Shown piece after piece: positions 33,561 to 43,405 of a stretch of 64,000 bases of DNA; position 1 is the stretch's first letter, and the number at the start of each line of letters is the position of its first letter. Source of the stretch: Pomphorhynchus laevis (taxonomy: Eukaryota > Acanthocephala > Palaeacanthocephala > Echinorhynchida > Pomphorhynchidae); assembly GCA_012934845.2 (NCBI GenBank), contig WNNJ02001459.1, forward strand, positions 45,642 through 109,641, given 5' to 3'. The position numbers and the translations under genes were made by a program. The notes below the pieces were generated by a model that had not been told where the DNA came from, searched no databases, and worked only from the letters and a program-made list of their open reading frames with translations.

Positions 33561-34865
33561 ATAATTATTTTTAGTGCCATTGATTATCTCATTGTAACTC
33601 ACTTAATCATACATTTGATTTTCAGAACGCTACTGTGTTTTCTTATGAAAGAATTATTTAGAACGTATACTAGAAGAAGAATTTTTCATTTTTACTTTCA
33701 TTAGAAGAAGTATTTTTCATGGCTCGTCAGTATAACCTAATTATCTAACCTATTCTTTTTGTTTTCGACTACGCATAGTAATATCCGAGATTTTTATTTA
33801 TCTTTTGTACGTTTTAGTCAGTTTCATTTTAGATTTTGTGTTAAACAATATCTATAATTGTTTATTTTTATAACCAATTTTATTATCTAATTGCTATAAT
33901 TTTTTGTTAAACTGCTTTATTACTGTTTTCGTTCTTTCGACTAATAAATAAATAAAGGTTTTCTTAAAAATTATAACATAATTTGAAATTGTCCAAATGA
34001 ATTCAATCATTATTCTTGTATGTTTACCAACGCTAAATTAAATTCACTGATATTTATAAGATTATCGCATTACGCCGTACGGTAAAAAGTGATTTTTACT
34101 ATACACTGGAAAAACATTTTTAAAACTAAAAGAACTTACGACGTTGTCAAGATTGAAAATAGAGGATTAATATTAAGAGTTTTGTGTATTAATAGTAGGG
34201 CCAATAGGTATATTAAAGTTGCTTACATATCGGTATTTAATAAAAGATTTTTAAATTTGTCATCGTTAGTTTTATAAAAGGATTTTCAATGTTTGATAGC
34301 CAAAAAGATAAGACAGGTTTAATGATTGATTTTTTCCAAAAAACCGGAACACTCTTTTTCATCGAATTAAGTAGTAACATTACATTTGTTTGTCGTTACG
34401 CAAACTGACTCATCTCTCCATGTTAAACTACTTTTACCTTAAAGATACGCGTAGGCTTATTCGCAAGATATAATCCAAATGATTTAATTGCAGTGCAGGT
34501 CATCCTCATGCAATATGCCTTTTAATGTGTGACCCTAAGTTGATAAAGATTTCTCTTTGTGATAATTGATTTTTCATATTGTTCTGTTTTAGTAATAATT
34601 TTAATTTCGATCCACGTTAAGACATTTTTATTCACTTACCATTTTGCTCAGGATTTTAAATGTGGTTCATATTTTGCCAAAACCTTGCGCATCAGTTATC
34701 AAAACAGCTAATGAAATCAACATTTTGTTATTATTAATATTAAATGATATGCTAAATTCCAAAAATAAACTATAAAATCTTAACGGGAAAGCATTTTAAA
34801 TTGTATTTAAGTTGTATAAATAGCAAAACGTTATCAGAGTTTTCTAATTATTTTTGCAAATTTAG

Positions 34866-34931
34866 TGATCTCAGTGAAACTAATCTACCAAGTGATAGTC
34901 TTCCGGAAAATTTTGCTAATCTTTGCAAGTT
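34866..34931 (+). CDS. LRR exon 17
   Basis: A 66-bp exon between AAATTTAG and GTGAGT. It reads DLSETNLPSDSLPENFANLC then K. A very clean LRR with DLSxTxL and LPENFANLCKL. Confidence 0.85.
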
Positions 34932-36377
34932 GTGAGTTTTATTTAATAGATTTAAATAATCTTAAATCGACTGCTGTCGAAATTAAAAATATATTTATCG
35001 TATTTTTGTACAGTCGAAAATAATTTTGATTTTTTTAGTTTTTTTTATTCAAAAGATTCGATTAAGGTTAGCGAATAACAATGTAGAAAAAATTAATTAA
35101 TATTTATAACTAAATGATATATTGATGAAATAAATTATAAATATTATTTTCATTTTGACAGCTGCTAAAATGACAAAATAACGTGTAATCAAATTGTTAA
35201 ATTACTAATTATTTTTTCAAATTGTTCAATTACCAATAATTAATTATTTTCGATTACAAAATTGTTCAATTACTAACTTTAATTCTGTGGTTTCCGTTTT
35301 CTGTAAAGAAAGGCATAACTCAATGTATATACTTTTTAATAGTGTTCATGCCTGATTGAACGTTTTAGATATTTTTTGGATAAAATACGATTCTTGAAAA
35401 ATGCGAGTTTATTCTTTTAATAAAACTATATAATTCAAATGGAATAAGATTACGGGCTTAGTATTTATTATAAAATTCATTTACATCCACAGAGTGCACA
35501 CTTATCTCACGTGAAGAAACATATAATTAAAATATAGCTTTACGCATTATAAAAGCTAATAGTATCACACCTATATAACGTATATCACAGAGGATATACG
35601 TAAATAGAGCAACTTATGAAGCGTTATTAAAATTAATAAGGCCGAATAAAATATTTAAAAAATTGTGTTTCTAACATTTATACAAAAATACAAGCATTGA
35701 TGTGCCCCGCATTTCTACTTAAAAAGAAAAAGGAAATAACGAAAAACGAAACAATCACACACTAAAATTTAACACACATTTTAAAACAATGAAGAAAAAA
35801 TAAAAAGAAAAAATAAAATCATAAAACAAAATAAAAGCAAAATCACAAAACAAGTGATAAAAACAATCGAATTGTAAGTTTTTATTCGTATGTTTTTATC
35901 AATTGTTTGTAAGTTTTTAATTCGAATGCTTTTATCAAAAAACATACCATCTTGTTTTATGATTTTGCTTTTATATTGTTTTATGATTTTGTTATTATTT
36001 TTCGTTTTTCTTTATGTTTGTAACAAAATCTCAGATTTCTATATAAGGATTTACAATTCTGTGGTTTCCGTTTTTTGTAAAGAAAGGCATAACTCAATGT
36101 ATATACTTTTTAATAGTGTTCATGCCTGATTGAACGTTTAAAATAAATTACATGAAATTGATGAGCATTTACACAGACTTTTATACAAACTTTGAAGCAT
36201 CATCTAAAATATCTCAGCGCCAATCGAGTAAATTTTTTAGTATTAGGTTTTAGCATTCAATTGTTTAGCGACTACTAAAAAAGTAATAATTAAACATTTA
36301 AATGCAGCGATTAATTATTAGAGAATACAAATATATTAAACGATTGCGTGTATTTCTTCATATTTATTATAATTTAG
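34932..36377 (+). other. Intron containing a direct repeat pair
   Basis: AT-rich sequence. Its only evident structure is the 85-bp direct repeat at 35281 and 36055, plus a short duplicated GTAAGTTTTTA...TCG motif near 35875-35930. Confidence 0.5.
35281..36139 (+). repeat. 85-bp direct repeats, 774 bp apart
   Basis: 35281-35365 and 36055-36139 are nearly identical, from AATTCTGTGGTTTCCG to CATGCCTGATTGAACG. The interval has no coding capacity. They could be ends of a small non-autonomous element or a segmental duplication. Confidence 0.85.
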
Positions 36378-36446
36378 ATATCTGAATCGCAATTCATTAT
36401 GGGAATATGTTCGGTTCACGTGCAAGTACAATCCTGAATACGAAAT
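36378..36446 (+). CDS. LRR exon 18
   Basis: A 69-bp exon between AATTTAG and the weaker donor GTTAGT. It reads YLNRNSLWEYVRFTCKYNPE then YE. Confidence 0.68.
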
Positions 36447-36689
36447 GTTAGTAATCATTCTTTAATAAATTGTATCACAATTTTAAAAAGATTTACTTAT
36501 TTTTTATATTGTGTTCTTGAATCCACTCAACGAATGATTATACTAATCCATATTTAGTAGACATTTGTAAAAAGATATTCTGGCATTCAAATTTATTATA
36601 AAATTTGAAAAGATATTCTGGCATTCAAATTTATTATTACATTATCTTGACAAAAATAACCAATAATGATTGGTTATTAAATAATAATG

Positions 36690-37560
36690 TCACTACTTTA
36701 CCGAATGTTGGACTTTGAACACCTGGGAATAAGGATCGTCGCGATCCTCAGTTAAGGAACCAAGTTCAATTTAGGATAACTAGAGACGATAGTAAACGTA
36801 TTGGAATTTAAATCTACCAGGCTACTATCGAACCTCATTTTGGTAACCTGGAACGGATTTTCTTTTTTAGATTATTACGCAGAGCTCATGATATTTTGTT
36901 GAGAATAGAATAACGATCAAATGAAAAATGGCAAATTTGCTTAAAACAAAGCTTTTGTTTTATCACGACGGATCAGTACAAACAGCGCCTTCATGTATTA
37001 GCTAAACATAACCGTCTCTTAATCTCTATTGAGGTTTAATCGTCATCTAATAACAATACCTTCAAGTACATGAATAACTTCACATCTGCTAGTAACTTAT
37101 TAGCAATTCGGAATGATGATGCTTTTTGGCTCAGCGATAAGCGCACCGTAACTCTCTTGAATGTGCTAACGTTCATGAATGTCGTTAGTCAATTTACAGT
37201 AAATCGATGCACTAGTAATTGAAAAAAAAGTAAACTTAGCGATAATTGTAAAAATTACGTTCTCGATCATCGAGTTTTCATATCACTGCAGTTTTATAGC
37301 AAATTGTAACGGTGATCACTGACTTATAATAAATTACGAAATTGTAAAATTAATAGCATTGGCAAATTCTAATATATCATAAATACGCATTTGGTAGAAA
37401 CTGTAATTTTTTAAAATTTGGTTTAATATTTTGTGAGCTCATGCCATGTTATTATTTTTAATATTGTGATCGGTGTTCATGAATGAACATAAAACTAAGA
37501 CATTAATGTAAAACGTAATATAGCATTTACCTGATGGCACATAATCTTTTACTTTCTTAA
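36690..37560 (+). other. Intron, part less AT-rich
   Basis: 36690-37200 is less AT-rich than its surroundings and has broken frames with no recognised family; it is possibly an old transposon. Nothing else seen. Confidence 0.3.
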
Positions 37561-37561
37561 G

Positions 37562-37627
37562 ATATCTATCAGGAAATCACATTCGGAATGTGAAGGCGGT
37601 CAGAATGTTCTACGCCACAAGAGTTTT
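37562..37627 (+). CDS. LRR exon 19
   Basis: A 66-bp exon between TTCTTAAG and GTAAGT. It reads YLSGNHIRNVKAVRMFYATR then V. A second AG (TATCAG) would give a shorter exon without LRR spacing. The following intron is 48 bp. Confidence 0.7.
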
Positions 37628-37675
37628 GTAAGTATTTAACAATTGTTTGAGATTTATATTTACTCATTTGCGTAG

Positions 37676-37747
37676 GGACATTTCCCACAATTTACTGGAA
37701 ACTCTTCTCGGTTCCGATTGCCAAGATATAAGTGAGACGAAAATACT
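37676..37747 (+). CDS. LRR exon 20
   Basis: A 72-bp exon between GCGTAG and GTACGT. It reads DISHNLLETLLGSDCQDISE then TKI. Confidence 0.78.
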
Positions 37748-38010
37748 GTACGTATATTAAAAAATCTATTTTACAACAGAATATTCCTAATTGATTTAAA
37801 AAACACATAATGAAAACGTATTTACAATAGCGGAATCCAAGTATACTGGCTATCGAAAGACTAGTATTTAATGCGCACAAATTATACATACAAATTATTA
37901 ATGAAATGCGTACAAGCATATAAATTATGTTTGCGTTCAAATTCGTATTTATTCAATATTCTGTATCTATTTGATAATACGTCTAAAAACGATTTTGATA
38001 TAATTTGCAG

Positions 38011-38091
38011 TCAACATGCGATATATTTAGGTTTTGAGCTAAGAATAGGATATCTCGATAGTATTTTAATCTCAAAGGAAAATACTACGTT
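38011..38091 (+). CDS. LRR exon 21
   Basis: An 81-bp exon between TTTGCAG and the weak donor GTGAAT. It reads QHAIYLGFELRIGYLDSILI then SKENTT. The LRR core is degenerate. A partly deleted duplicate follows at about 38191-38247. Confidence 0.6.
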
Positions 38092-38179
38092 GTGAATAAT
38101 TATATTGAATTTATTATTTTAATGATCATCTAGTTTGTATTTTACAAGTTTTTACTTGTATATATTTGATAATATTTGG

Positions 38180-38247
38180 TATAATTTGCAGTCAACATGG
38201 GACGAACCTTTCGATAGTATTTTAATTTTCAAGGAAAATACTACGTT
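38180..38247 (+). pseudogene. Decayed duplicate of LRR exon 21
   Basis: Repeats ATAATTTGCAGTCAACATG and TCGATAGTATTTTAAT...ACTACGTTGTGAA of the 38.0-kb exon, but with an internal deletion that breaks the frame. It shows an exon unit being duplicated and lost. A MITE is inserted at its 3' edge. Confidence 0.7.
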
Positions 38248-38254
38248 GTGAAAT

Positions 38255-38600
38255 TAAAATTTCTGATGACACTGCACTTTTCTTCAATCTTATAAGCCAA
38301 CAACAGTACGCTATATTTAAGTATCGGCATACCTCAACAGCTACTGATTCAATAAATACGTTTCACGTTTCGATCCTTCTAATGTTGGCTGACGATCATT
38401 CGACTCATCTGCTTTATTGGCATTTAGATTTTATGAAAGACTTTCGTCATACATTTTGAAATGCCAAAAAAAACAGAAGAGTCGAAATACAATACTGAAA
38501 TGTAGCGTATTTCTGTTGGCTTATAGGATTGAAGCAAATTACAGTGTCATCAAATATTTTAATTGTAACAATAACTGCACAATTAAATTAACTTAAAACT
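38255..38600 (+). mobile_element. MITE with terminal inverted repeats and 9-bp target duplication
   Basis: The inner inverted repeat begins GATGACACTGC at 38265 and ends at about 38551 with the complement of GATGACACTGTAATTTGC. The AAGCCAACA...ACGCTA block is also inverted on both sides. TTGTGAAAT flanks it at 38246-38254 and 38601-38609. The empty paralogue at 38090 reads TTGTGAATA. There is no transposase; it would move with enzymes supplied elsewhere. A 9-bp duplication fits Mutator-like elements, which is only an inference. Partial relatives lie at 3.7 and 26.75 kb. Confidence 0.8.
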
Positions 38601-38897
38601 TTGTGAAATAACTATATTGAATTTACCTGTCATCTAGTTCGTATTTTACAAGTTTTTACTTGGTAAATTTTGAAAACGTTTTGGTGTATAAGGATCTGTA
38701 TAATAATTTATTTAATTATCAATTCACTTAATATAAGAATTTCAAATGTTACAAATACTCCATTTATCATTTCATTTTTGTTAAATTTAAAAAGAAATTT
38801 ACTAGATATTAACTTTTTAGAATGATATTCGTTATTAAACTTTAAAAATGTATTGCATCATATTTGATCAATAAAACTTTATATTTACTTCTTTTAG

Positions 38898-38969
38898 AAC
38901 TGTTTCTTCAAATATGATTAATACAATTGATAAAAGATTTTCAGAAATAATGAAATCCCTGGAAGAATT
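38898..38969 (+). CDS. LRR exon 22
   Basis: A 72-bp exon between CTTTTAG and GTAAGT. It reads TVSSNMINTIDKRFSEIMKS then LEE, a good LRR with LEEL at the end. Confidence 0.78.
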
Positions 38970-39069
38970 GTAAGTGTTATTTAGGAGATTTTAAATTATA
39001 TTCAAAACAAAAGTATATGTTTATCACATCGATATCAACAGTGAAGTGCCTTAAAGATAAATTTTACTA

Positions 39070-39375
39070 ATTGTATTTTGAAAATTTCGAGACTTGTGGA
39101 TAATGTGCCTATAATATTACCGTCGCTGACTTAAAATAATCATTGAGATATCCGAATATTGTGATGCCTAAAGTAGCTTCGTAGGTGTTCTGGAGATGCA
39201 ACATGACATATCGATTGATGATTGGCATATTTAATAATTTGATCTGAGCTGTAATTTTGTTTAAGCTGCATATAGTTAAGACTTATACCCAGTCAATATT
39301 CATTGTTCTCTTTTGGATTCTAGGGAATTCAGAGCTGCATTGGATATCAAGATCTGCTTGTTAAATTAATTATTA
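39070..39375 (+). pseudogene. Decayed copy of the exon 23-24 region
   Basis: GATATCC...CATATTTAATAA..., TTCATTGTTCTCT and GGAATTCAGAGCTGC follow the same order as the segment around 39740-40090. It lacks exon 23 and ends in a stop within the exon 24-like part. It looks like an older tandem duplicate. Confidence 0.45.
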
Positions 39376-39905
39376 ATTATTATACTTTTATTAATGAAAA
39401 AAAAATTGCTTATTTTACGGAAACAAACGTAAATTGGTCGCTAATTCAATTTTACTTTTGTTGTAAATGCTAGATTCAAGTAGAACTCGAAGGAGTGATC
39501 TTCAGCCATCACAATTAAGAAGTCGTTGTGTTGATAAAGCTTTAAATGGAGTTAATAATTAGAGTAAAGCTCTTGATATAGCAGTCGATCACATACTATA
39601 TTGGACCTGAGATAATTGTCAAAAAGTGAAATTTCGAATACAATGGTTTAAATATATTTACTTAATAAATATACAACACTAACGTCATAAGGGATGACTG
39701 TTTAAAGTGAGTGTTCATCCTCAACAATGCCAGATTGAGATATCCAAAGGTTAGATCTGTTTGCTACTCCAAATCATGGTGCTTAAAATATCTTCGAATG
39801 TACTCTTAATATACATCCTGAAATATTGAAATATGACTGACATATTTAATAAATTTTTTTAATTTCAACTTTGGTTGTGTTGTTGCTTATTGTTCGTTTA
39901 TTTAG

Positions 39906-39977
39906 AGATCTAAGTAATAACCCGCTCAAGAAAATACAACGATACGACATCGGTGTCAATGCACAACTACGAAAGCT
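39906..39977 (+). CDS. LRR exon 23
   Basis: A 72-bp exon between TTATTTAG and donor GTATAA. It reads DLSNNPLKKIQRYDIGVNAQ then LRK, a canonical LRR. The frame stays open through the 48-bp intron to exon 24, so intron retention would still give protein. Confidence 0.82.
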
Positions 39978-40025
39978 GTATAAAGTTAACACTTCTACCC
40001 TGTTACTATTTATTGTTCTCGATAG

Positions 40026-40094
40026 GATACTAGCAAATTCAGAGCTACCTGAAATATATGTCAATATCAGCTCTACATTTAATCTACATTTAAT
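40026..40094 (+). CDS. LRR exon 24
   Basis: A 69-bp exon between CTCGATAG and GTAAGA. It reads ILANSELPEIYVNISSTFNL then HL. It joins exon 25 through an ATA (Ile) codon. Confidence 0.75.
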
Positions 40095-40456
40095 GTAAGA
40101 TTTAATTTCTGGGTTCTTTACGTGTTTAAAACAATTGCTTAATTATAGTTTATAAAATTAATATTTAACTATTTTTGCATTAGTGTTCATACCAATTTTT
40201 GCCTATGCCTGAACACTACACGATTGCTAATTTATTCGAGAGTATTTCTACCTTTGCTGTAAAATTAAAAACTTTCTGAAGTTAGTAAGTTGATATGGCA
40301 AATTGAACGAATTGGAAGAAGCTTAACTATTTAAATCATTATATTTATGAACTTTGTTTGCAGTCCACTAAATATTTCTGCGTTAATGAGTCCACCGCAA
40401 CTAACTTAAGAAACGTTAAGCATACATAAGATATTAACTTTGTAATTTCTTTACAG

Positions 40457-40583
40457 ATCGAAACTATTTCAAGTTCAGCTTAAAATAAATTTTTATTCTC
40501 ATCATCGAAATAATTTAAGTATTGGTATAAAAGAAACGAGCTGCAATTTGCAATGGTTAGTTGTGATATGCGAAAGAGTTTGA
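40457..40583 (+). CDS. LRR gene terminal exon with C-terminal cap
   Basis: Follows acceptor TTTACAG and reads SKLFQVQLKINFYSHHRNNL, then SIGIKETSCNLQWLVVICER and a TGA stop. C-x-L-x-W-L is the start of an LRR C-terminal capping motif (usually CxCxLxWL); here the first Cys appears to be replaced by Ser. No transmembrane helix or intracellular domain follows in this reading, so this form would be a secreted or short LRR protein. Confidence 0.65.
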
Positions 40584-40759
40584 GATCTAAGTATGCACTT
40601 GAATACATTACTTGATAGCATTTTCGAAAATGTATTTCCCATGCTTTTATTAGTATAGAAGCAACGACTGCAATTTTCGACGGTTGGAATTTTGTTTTCA
40701 TGGAAATATTCAGGCCTTTTAATTCTATAATGTTCCTCTCTTCTTTAAAATGCTTAAAG

Positions 40760-41020
40760 ATGTACACGAATACGCTTGTTATATACACTTGTTTTGTATT
40801 AATATGTGTGCATGGCGCACAGATTAATTGTTTTAATAGAAGATCTCTAGTGTTCGGTCATTCGTATCAATATCTTGGAGTCACGCTACCTTTTTCATTT
40901 GTATCACACTTTGATCAACAGTTGAATAAACCAAAAGTCAATATGCTTATTCTCAAGAGTAAGAAAGTTGTCGCTTTTCCGGTGGTTCCACACTTGATCA
41001 AGAAAGGTATCTTACTCTAG
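40760..41020 (+). CDS. Open frame with signal-peptide-like start
   Basis: From the Met at 40760 it reads MYTNTLVIYTCFVLICVHGA then QINCF, a plausible signal peptide with a cleavable GA site. The rest (YLGVTLPFSFVSHFDQQL...) has no recognised domain. It could be the first exon of a second LRR gene ending at 43405, leaving through GTAAGA near 40961, but that donor is phase 1 and does not match the phase-2 exons that follow. Not established. Confidence 0.3.
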   Translation: MYTNTLVIYTCFVLICVHGAQINCFNRRSLVFGHSYQYLGVTLPFSFVSHFDQQLNKPKVNMLILKSKKVVAFPVVPHLIKKGILL

Positions 41021-41592
41021 CAATGTAACAAACTTCATGACGTTATTCACAGAATTCTAAGAGAACATTAATCATACGAGCATGGCTACATGGCACAGAT
41101 AATGTCGAATCAGAATAACATTTTATATTTGTGGAGATTAATGTCATTGCATGCTATGTACAAAACATTGTAAATCTATCCTGCATGTATTCAGTTGTCC
41201 TGTGATATCAAAAGTATCATTACGGAGAAATATTATCGAAAGTATCATTATCGAACGTAACATTATGCTACTTAGATAAAATTAGCAGGCATTACTGGCA
41301 TTTTAGGTATTTTAAGACATCGTCGAAAGACGGCAGTTTCCGTAAATAAACACTAATCAGATTTTCGAATTTTAATAAAAAATTATGTTATAATACTTAA
41401 ACAAATGTAAAATGCAAATAAATTTTTATTTTTGACAAAGCGCATATTAATAACTTATTACAATAGGAAATATTGGTGTGAAAATTTATGTCCATAAAAG
41501 TTGCATCAAATCATATATAATTTTATGCTTTAAAATTTAAAAGCTGTATTATATGATTTTTAAAGCCTTGGTGAAATTTATTTATGTTTTAG

Positions 41593-41649
41593 TGATCTGA
41601 GAAAAAAACAGACAAACAAGAAGAGTACATGTAATCACAAATACAATTT
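41593..41649 (+). CDS. LRR-like exon of downstream set
   Basis: A 57-bp exon between ATGTTTTAG and GTAAAT. It reads DLRKKQTNKKSTCNHKYN, a shortened repeat. It joins the next exon through TTA (Leu). Confidence 0.45.
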
Positions 41650-41699
41650 GTAAATATCGATTGTAAGTAAACAGTTTGTTTATTTTTTAAAATTCGAAA

Positions 41700-42185
41700 T
41701 AACTAATAGTTAGCTCAAATTGCTAATCTTACAAAAATTGCAAACGGCACGCAACGTTTAGATTTTATCCGATATTGCTAATTTACCTGCTTATTCCAGG
41801 TAAATTCATCCTCACTATTTTAATAATATATTTTTATAATATAATTTATATCTTACAGATATCATAACATGTCTTTAACCGCATAAAGTGTAGATTTCAT
41901 CATGCATTTATACTATAATAAAATTTATTAATACATTCATTGTAAGAATTTTAATTTAGTTAAATCGAAATTTATTATAAAAGTAAATAAAATTAAAAAT
42001 GGTTTTAAATTATACAATTAATAATCAAATTATTTTATTATTAATCTATAAAATTACAAACAGTATACAACGTTTAGATTTTAATCCGATATTGTCTGCT
42101 TATTTACCTGCTTATTCCGGGTAAATTCATCCCTCTCTATCACAATAATTATAATATATTTTTATAATATAATTTATATTTTAGT
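41700..42185 (+). repeat. Imperfect direct duplication
   Basis: 41730-41870 and 42050-42185 share CAACGTTTAGATTTTA, TCCGATATTG and TTTACCTGCTTATTCC followed by GGTAAATTCATCC. It is intronic and non-coding. Confidence 0.75.
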
Positions 42186-42655
42186 TATTTAATTATTAAT
42201 GCTAAGATATAAAAATGTATACACGATTATCAGTATATAACCATACAATTATACTATAAAGGACTAATTTAATAATAGTGTAAAATAGTAAAAGCAATTT
42301 AAGCATAGAAATTGAATCAAATATTTAGTTATAAAGATGATAATTATTTTAATGTTTATATTTTACACTATTTTACTATTATACTTATTGCATTTTTATT
42401 ATAGCATTAATATTTAGCATTCAACACAATTTGATCGGTAACTACATAATTTGTAAAACTAATCGTTGAAAATTTATTACTGATTTGAAGTTACTGCATT
42501 TCCTACAGCTTTGAAAATATTGCATTTTCGAATATGTACTTGCTCAATTTTAAGTAATTCAGATGTGTAATATGCTGTGATTATGTTTGTAAAATCGTTA
42601 AAAACTGTTTATTACAATAACGTAGAATGGATAAAGAATGTTGACCCGTTTTTAG

Positions 42656-42727
42656 ACAAATTCACATTACGAGCCTATGTGATATTACAACTAGAAATTG
42701 TCCTCACAGCGGAGAACAGCTTAAGCG
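42656..42727 (+). CDS. LRR exon of downstream set
   Basis: A 72-bp exon between GTTTTTAG and GTATGT. It reads QIHITSLCDITTRNCPHSGE then QLK, with LRR-like spacing. Confidence 0.6.
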
Positions 42728-43217
42728 GTATGTTCTGATTATGTTATCTAAATCCGTTAAGCATACTTTAGTTTGATAATCATGTTGGTTAACTCATATG
42801 CACAGATATATATATTTAATCTAGAATCGTAAAAATATAGTAGTTCGAGTGTAAACTATTTTATTGAACAATTGAATTTTTAAAACAGTCCATTTTAAGC
42901 CTTTTGCTGTTTACTATAGCATTAAAAATAATGCTTAAAATAGTTTTTAAATTTTGCACACTAAGCTTTTTACACCATTAATAGTTTGAAAATATACTCG
43001 AAAACTGTAATTCAGTAAGAACAAATAGCATGTCCATGATTTTAGAAATCTAATTATTGATACATTTTTCATTGGAGGTTTGCCACTATTTAAACTTTTG
43101 CAATGAAGAAACACATTGATGTTTTGCAAATTATTTCTTAAATTAAACTGGATTATCGAGATTTTTTGTCATTATTTGGCAACACGCGCTTGAATATCAG
43201 ATTTTCTATATTTTTAG

Positions 43218-43274
43218 CTATGCTTTTGCAAGATGGCTACAAAGAACTAATAATAGTGACGATCTTATCCAGAT
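43218..43274 (+). CDS. LRR-like exon, penultimate of downstream set
   Basis: A 57-bp exon between TTTTTAG and GTAAGT. It reads YAFARWLQRTNNSDDLIQ. It joins the terminal exon through ATA (Ile). The intron is 46 bp. Confidence 0.5.
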
Positions 43275-43320
43275 GTAAGTTAATACATTACATTTTGTTT
43301 TTATTTCGTAATCTGTTTAG

Positions 43321-43405
43321 AAATTGCGCAGAGCTTCACATAATTACAGATTCGTGGACTTGTGAAGATAACTACAAACTATTCATCCATTTAGAGTGTA
43401 TTTAA
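43321..43405 (+). CDS. Terminal exon of downstream set, LRR C-cap
   Basis: Follows TGTTTAG and reads NCAELHIITDSWTCEDNYKL then FIHLECI and TAA. The SWTCEDNYKL segment resembles the NPWxCxCxxxxL capping motif. It gives the downstream exon set its own C-terminus, so either alternative 3' ends or a second gene is implied. Confidence 0.6.

Larger units (their letters stand above)
32222..33960 (+). mobile_element. Canonical Penelope-like element, RT plus GIY-YIG (broken)
   Basis: In order: an N-terminal segment NLSDKPLTQKQLSIHEVGPN, FTPASRF (about 32290-32370); RT blocks ending with RRFENDFVCQIEMIVMWFRY, VDVVFLVCRYDV (32800-32900) and FFDVLVGRD (about 32975); a post-RT region (33043-33465); and a GIY-YIG nuclease start, CDCAYIGQTGQC...RIKQH (about 33480-33545). 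The YxDD motif reads YVDV, so one catalytic Asp is lost, and several frame breaks are present. The domain order is that of PLEs such as Poseidon or Neptune. It lies in an intron of the LRR gene. Confidence 0.85.
1351..40583 (+). other. Spliced leucine-rich-repeat gene, one LRR per exon (locus span)
   Basis: Twenty-four micro-exons plus a terminal exon lie in order on the + strand. Every internal exon length is divisible by 3 and every intron is phase 2. Each exon reads x-L-x-x-N-x-[LI] followed by hydrophobic spacing to a final split Leu/Ile codon. Joined in order, the codons made at 24 junctions are Leu, Ile or Phe except one Trp. The predicted fragment is about 618 residues. One LRR per phase-2 exon is known in Slit, LRIG and glycoprotein-hormone-receptor (LGR) genes; no flanking domain here ties it to one of these. 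LRRs bind proteins. No signal peptide, transmembrane or kinase domain was found, so function is unknown. The 5' end was not found. Transposons fill the large introns. Confidence 0.75.
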
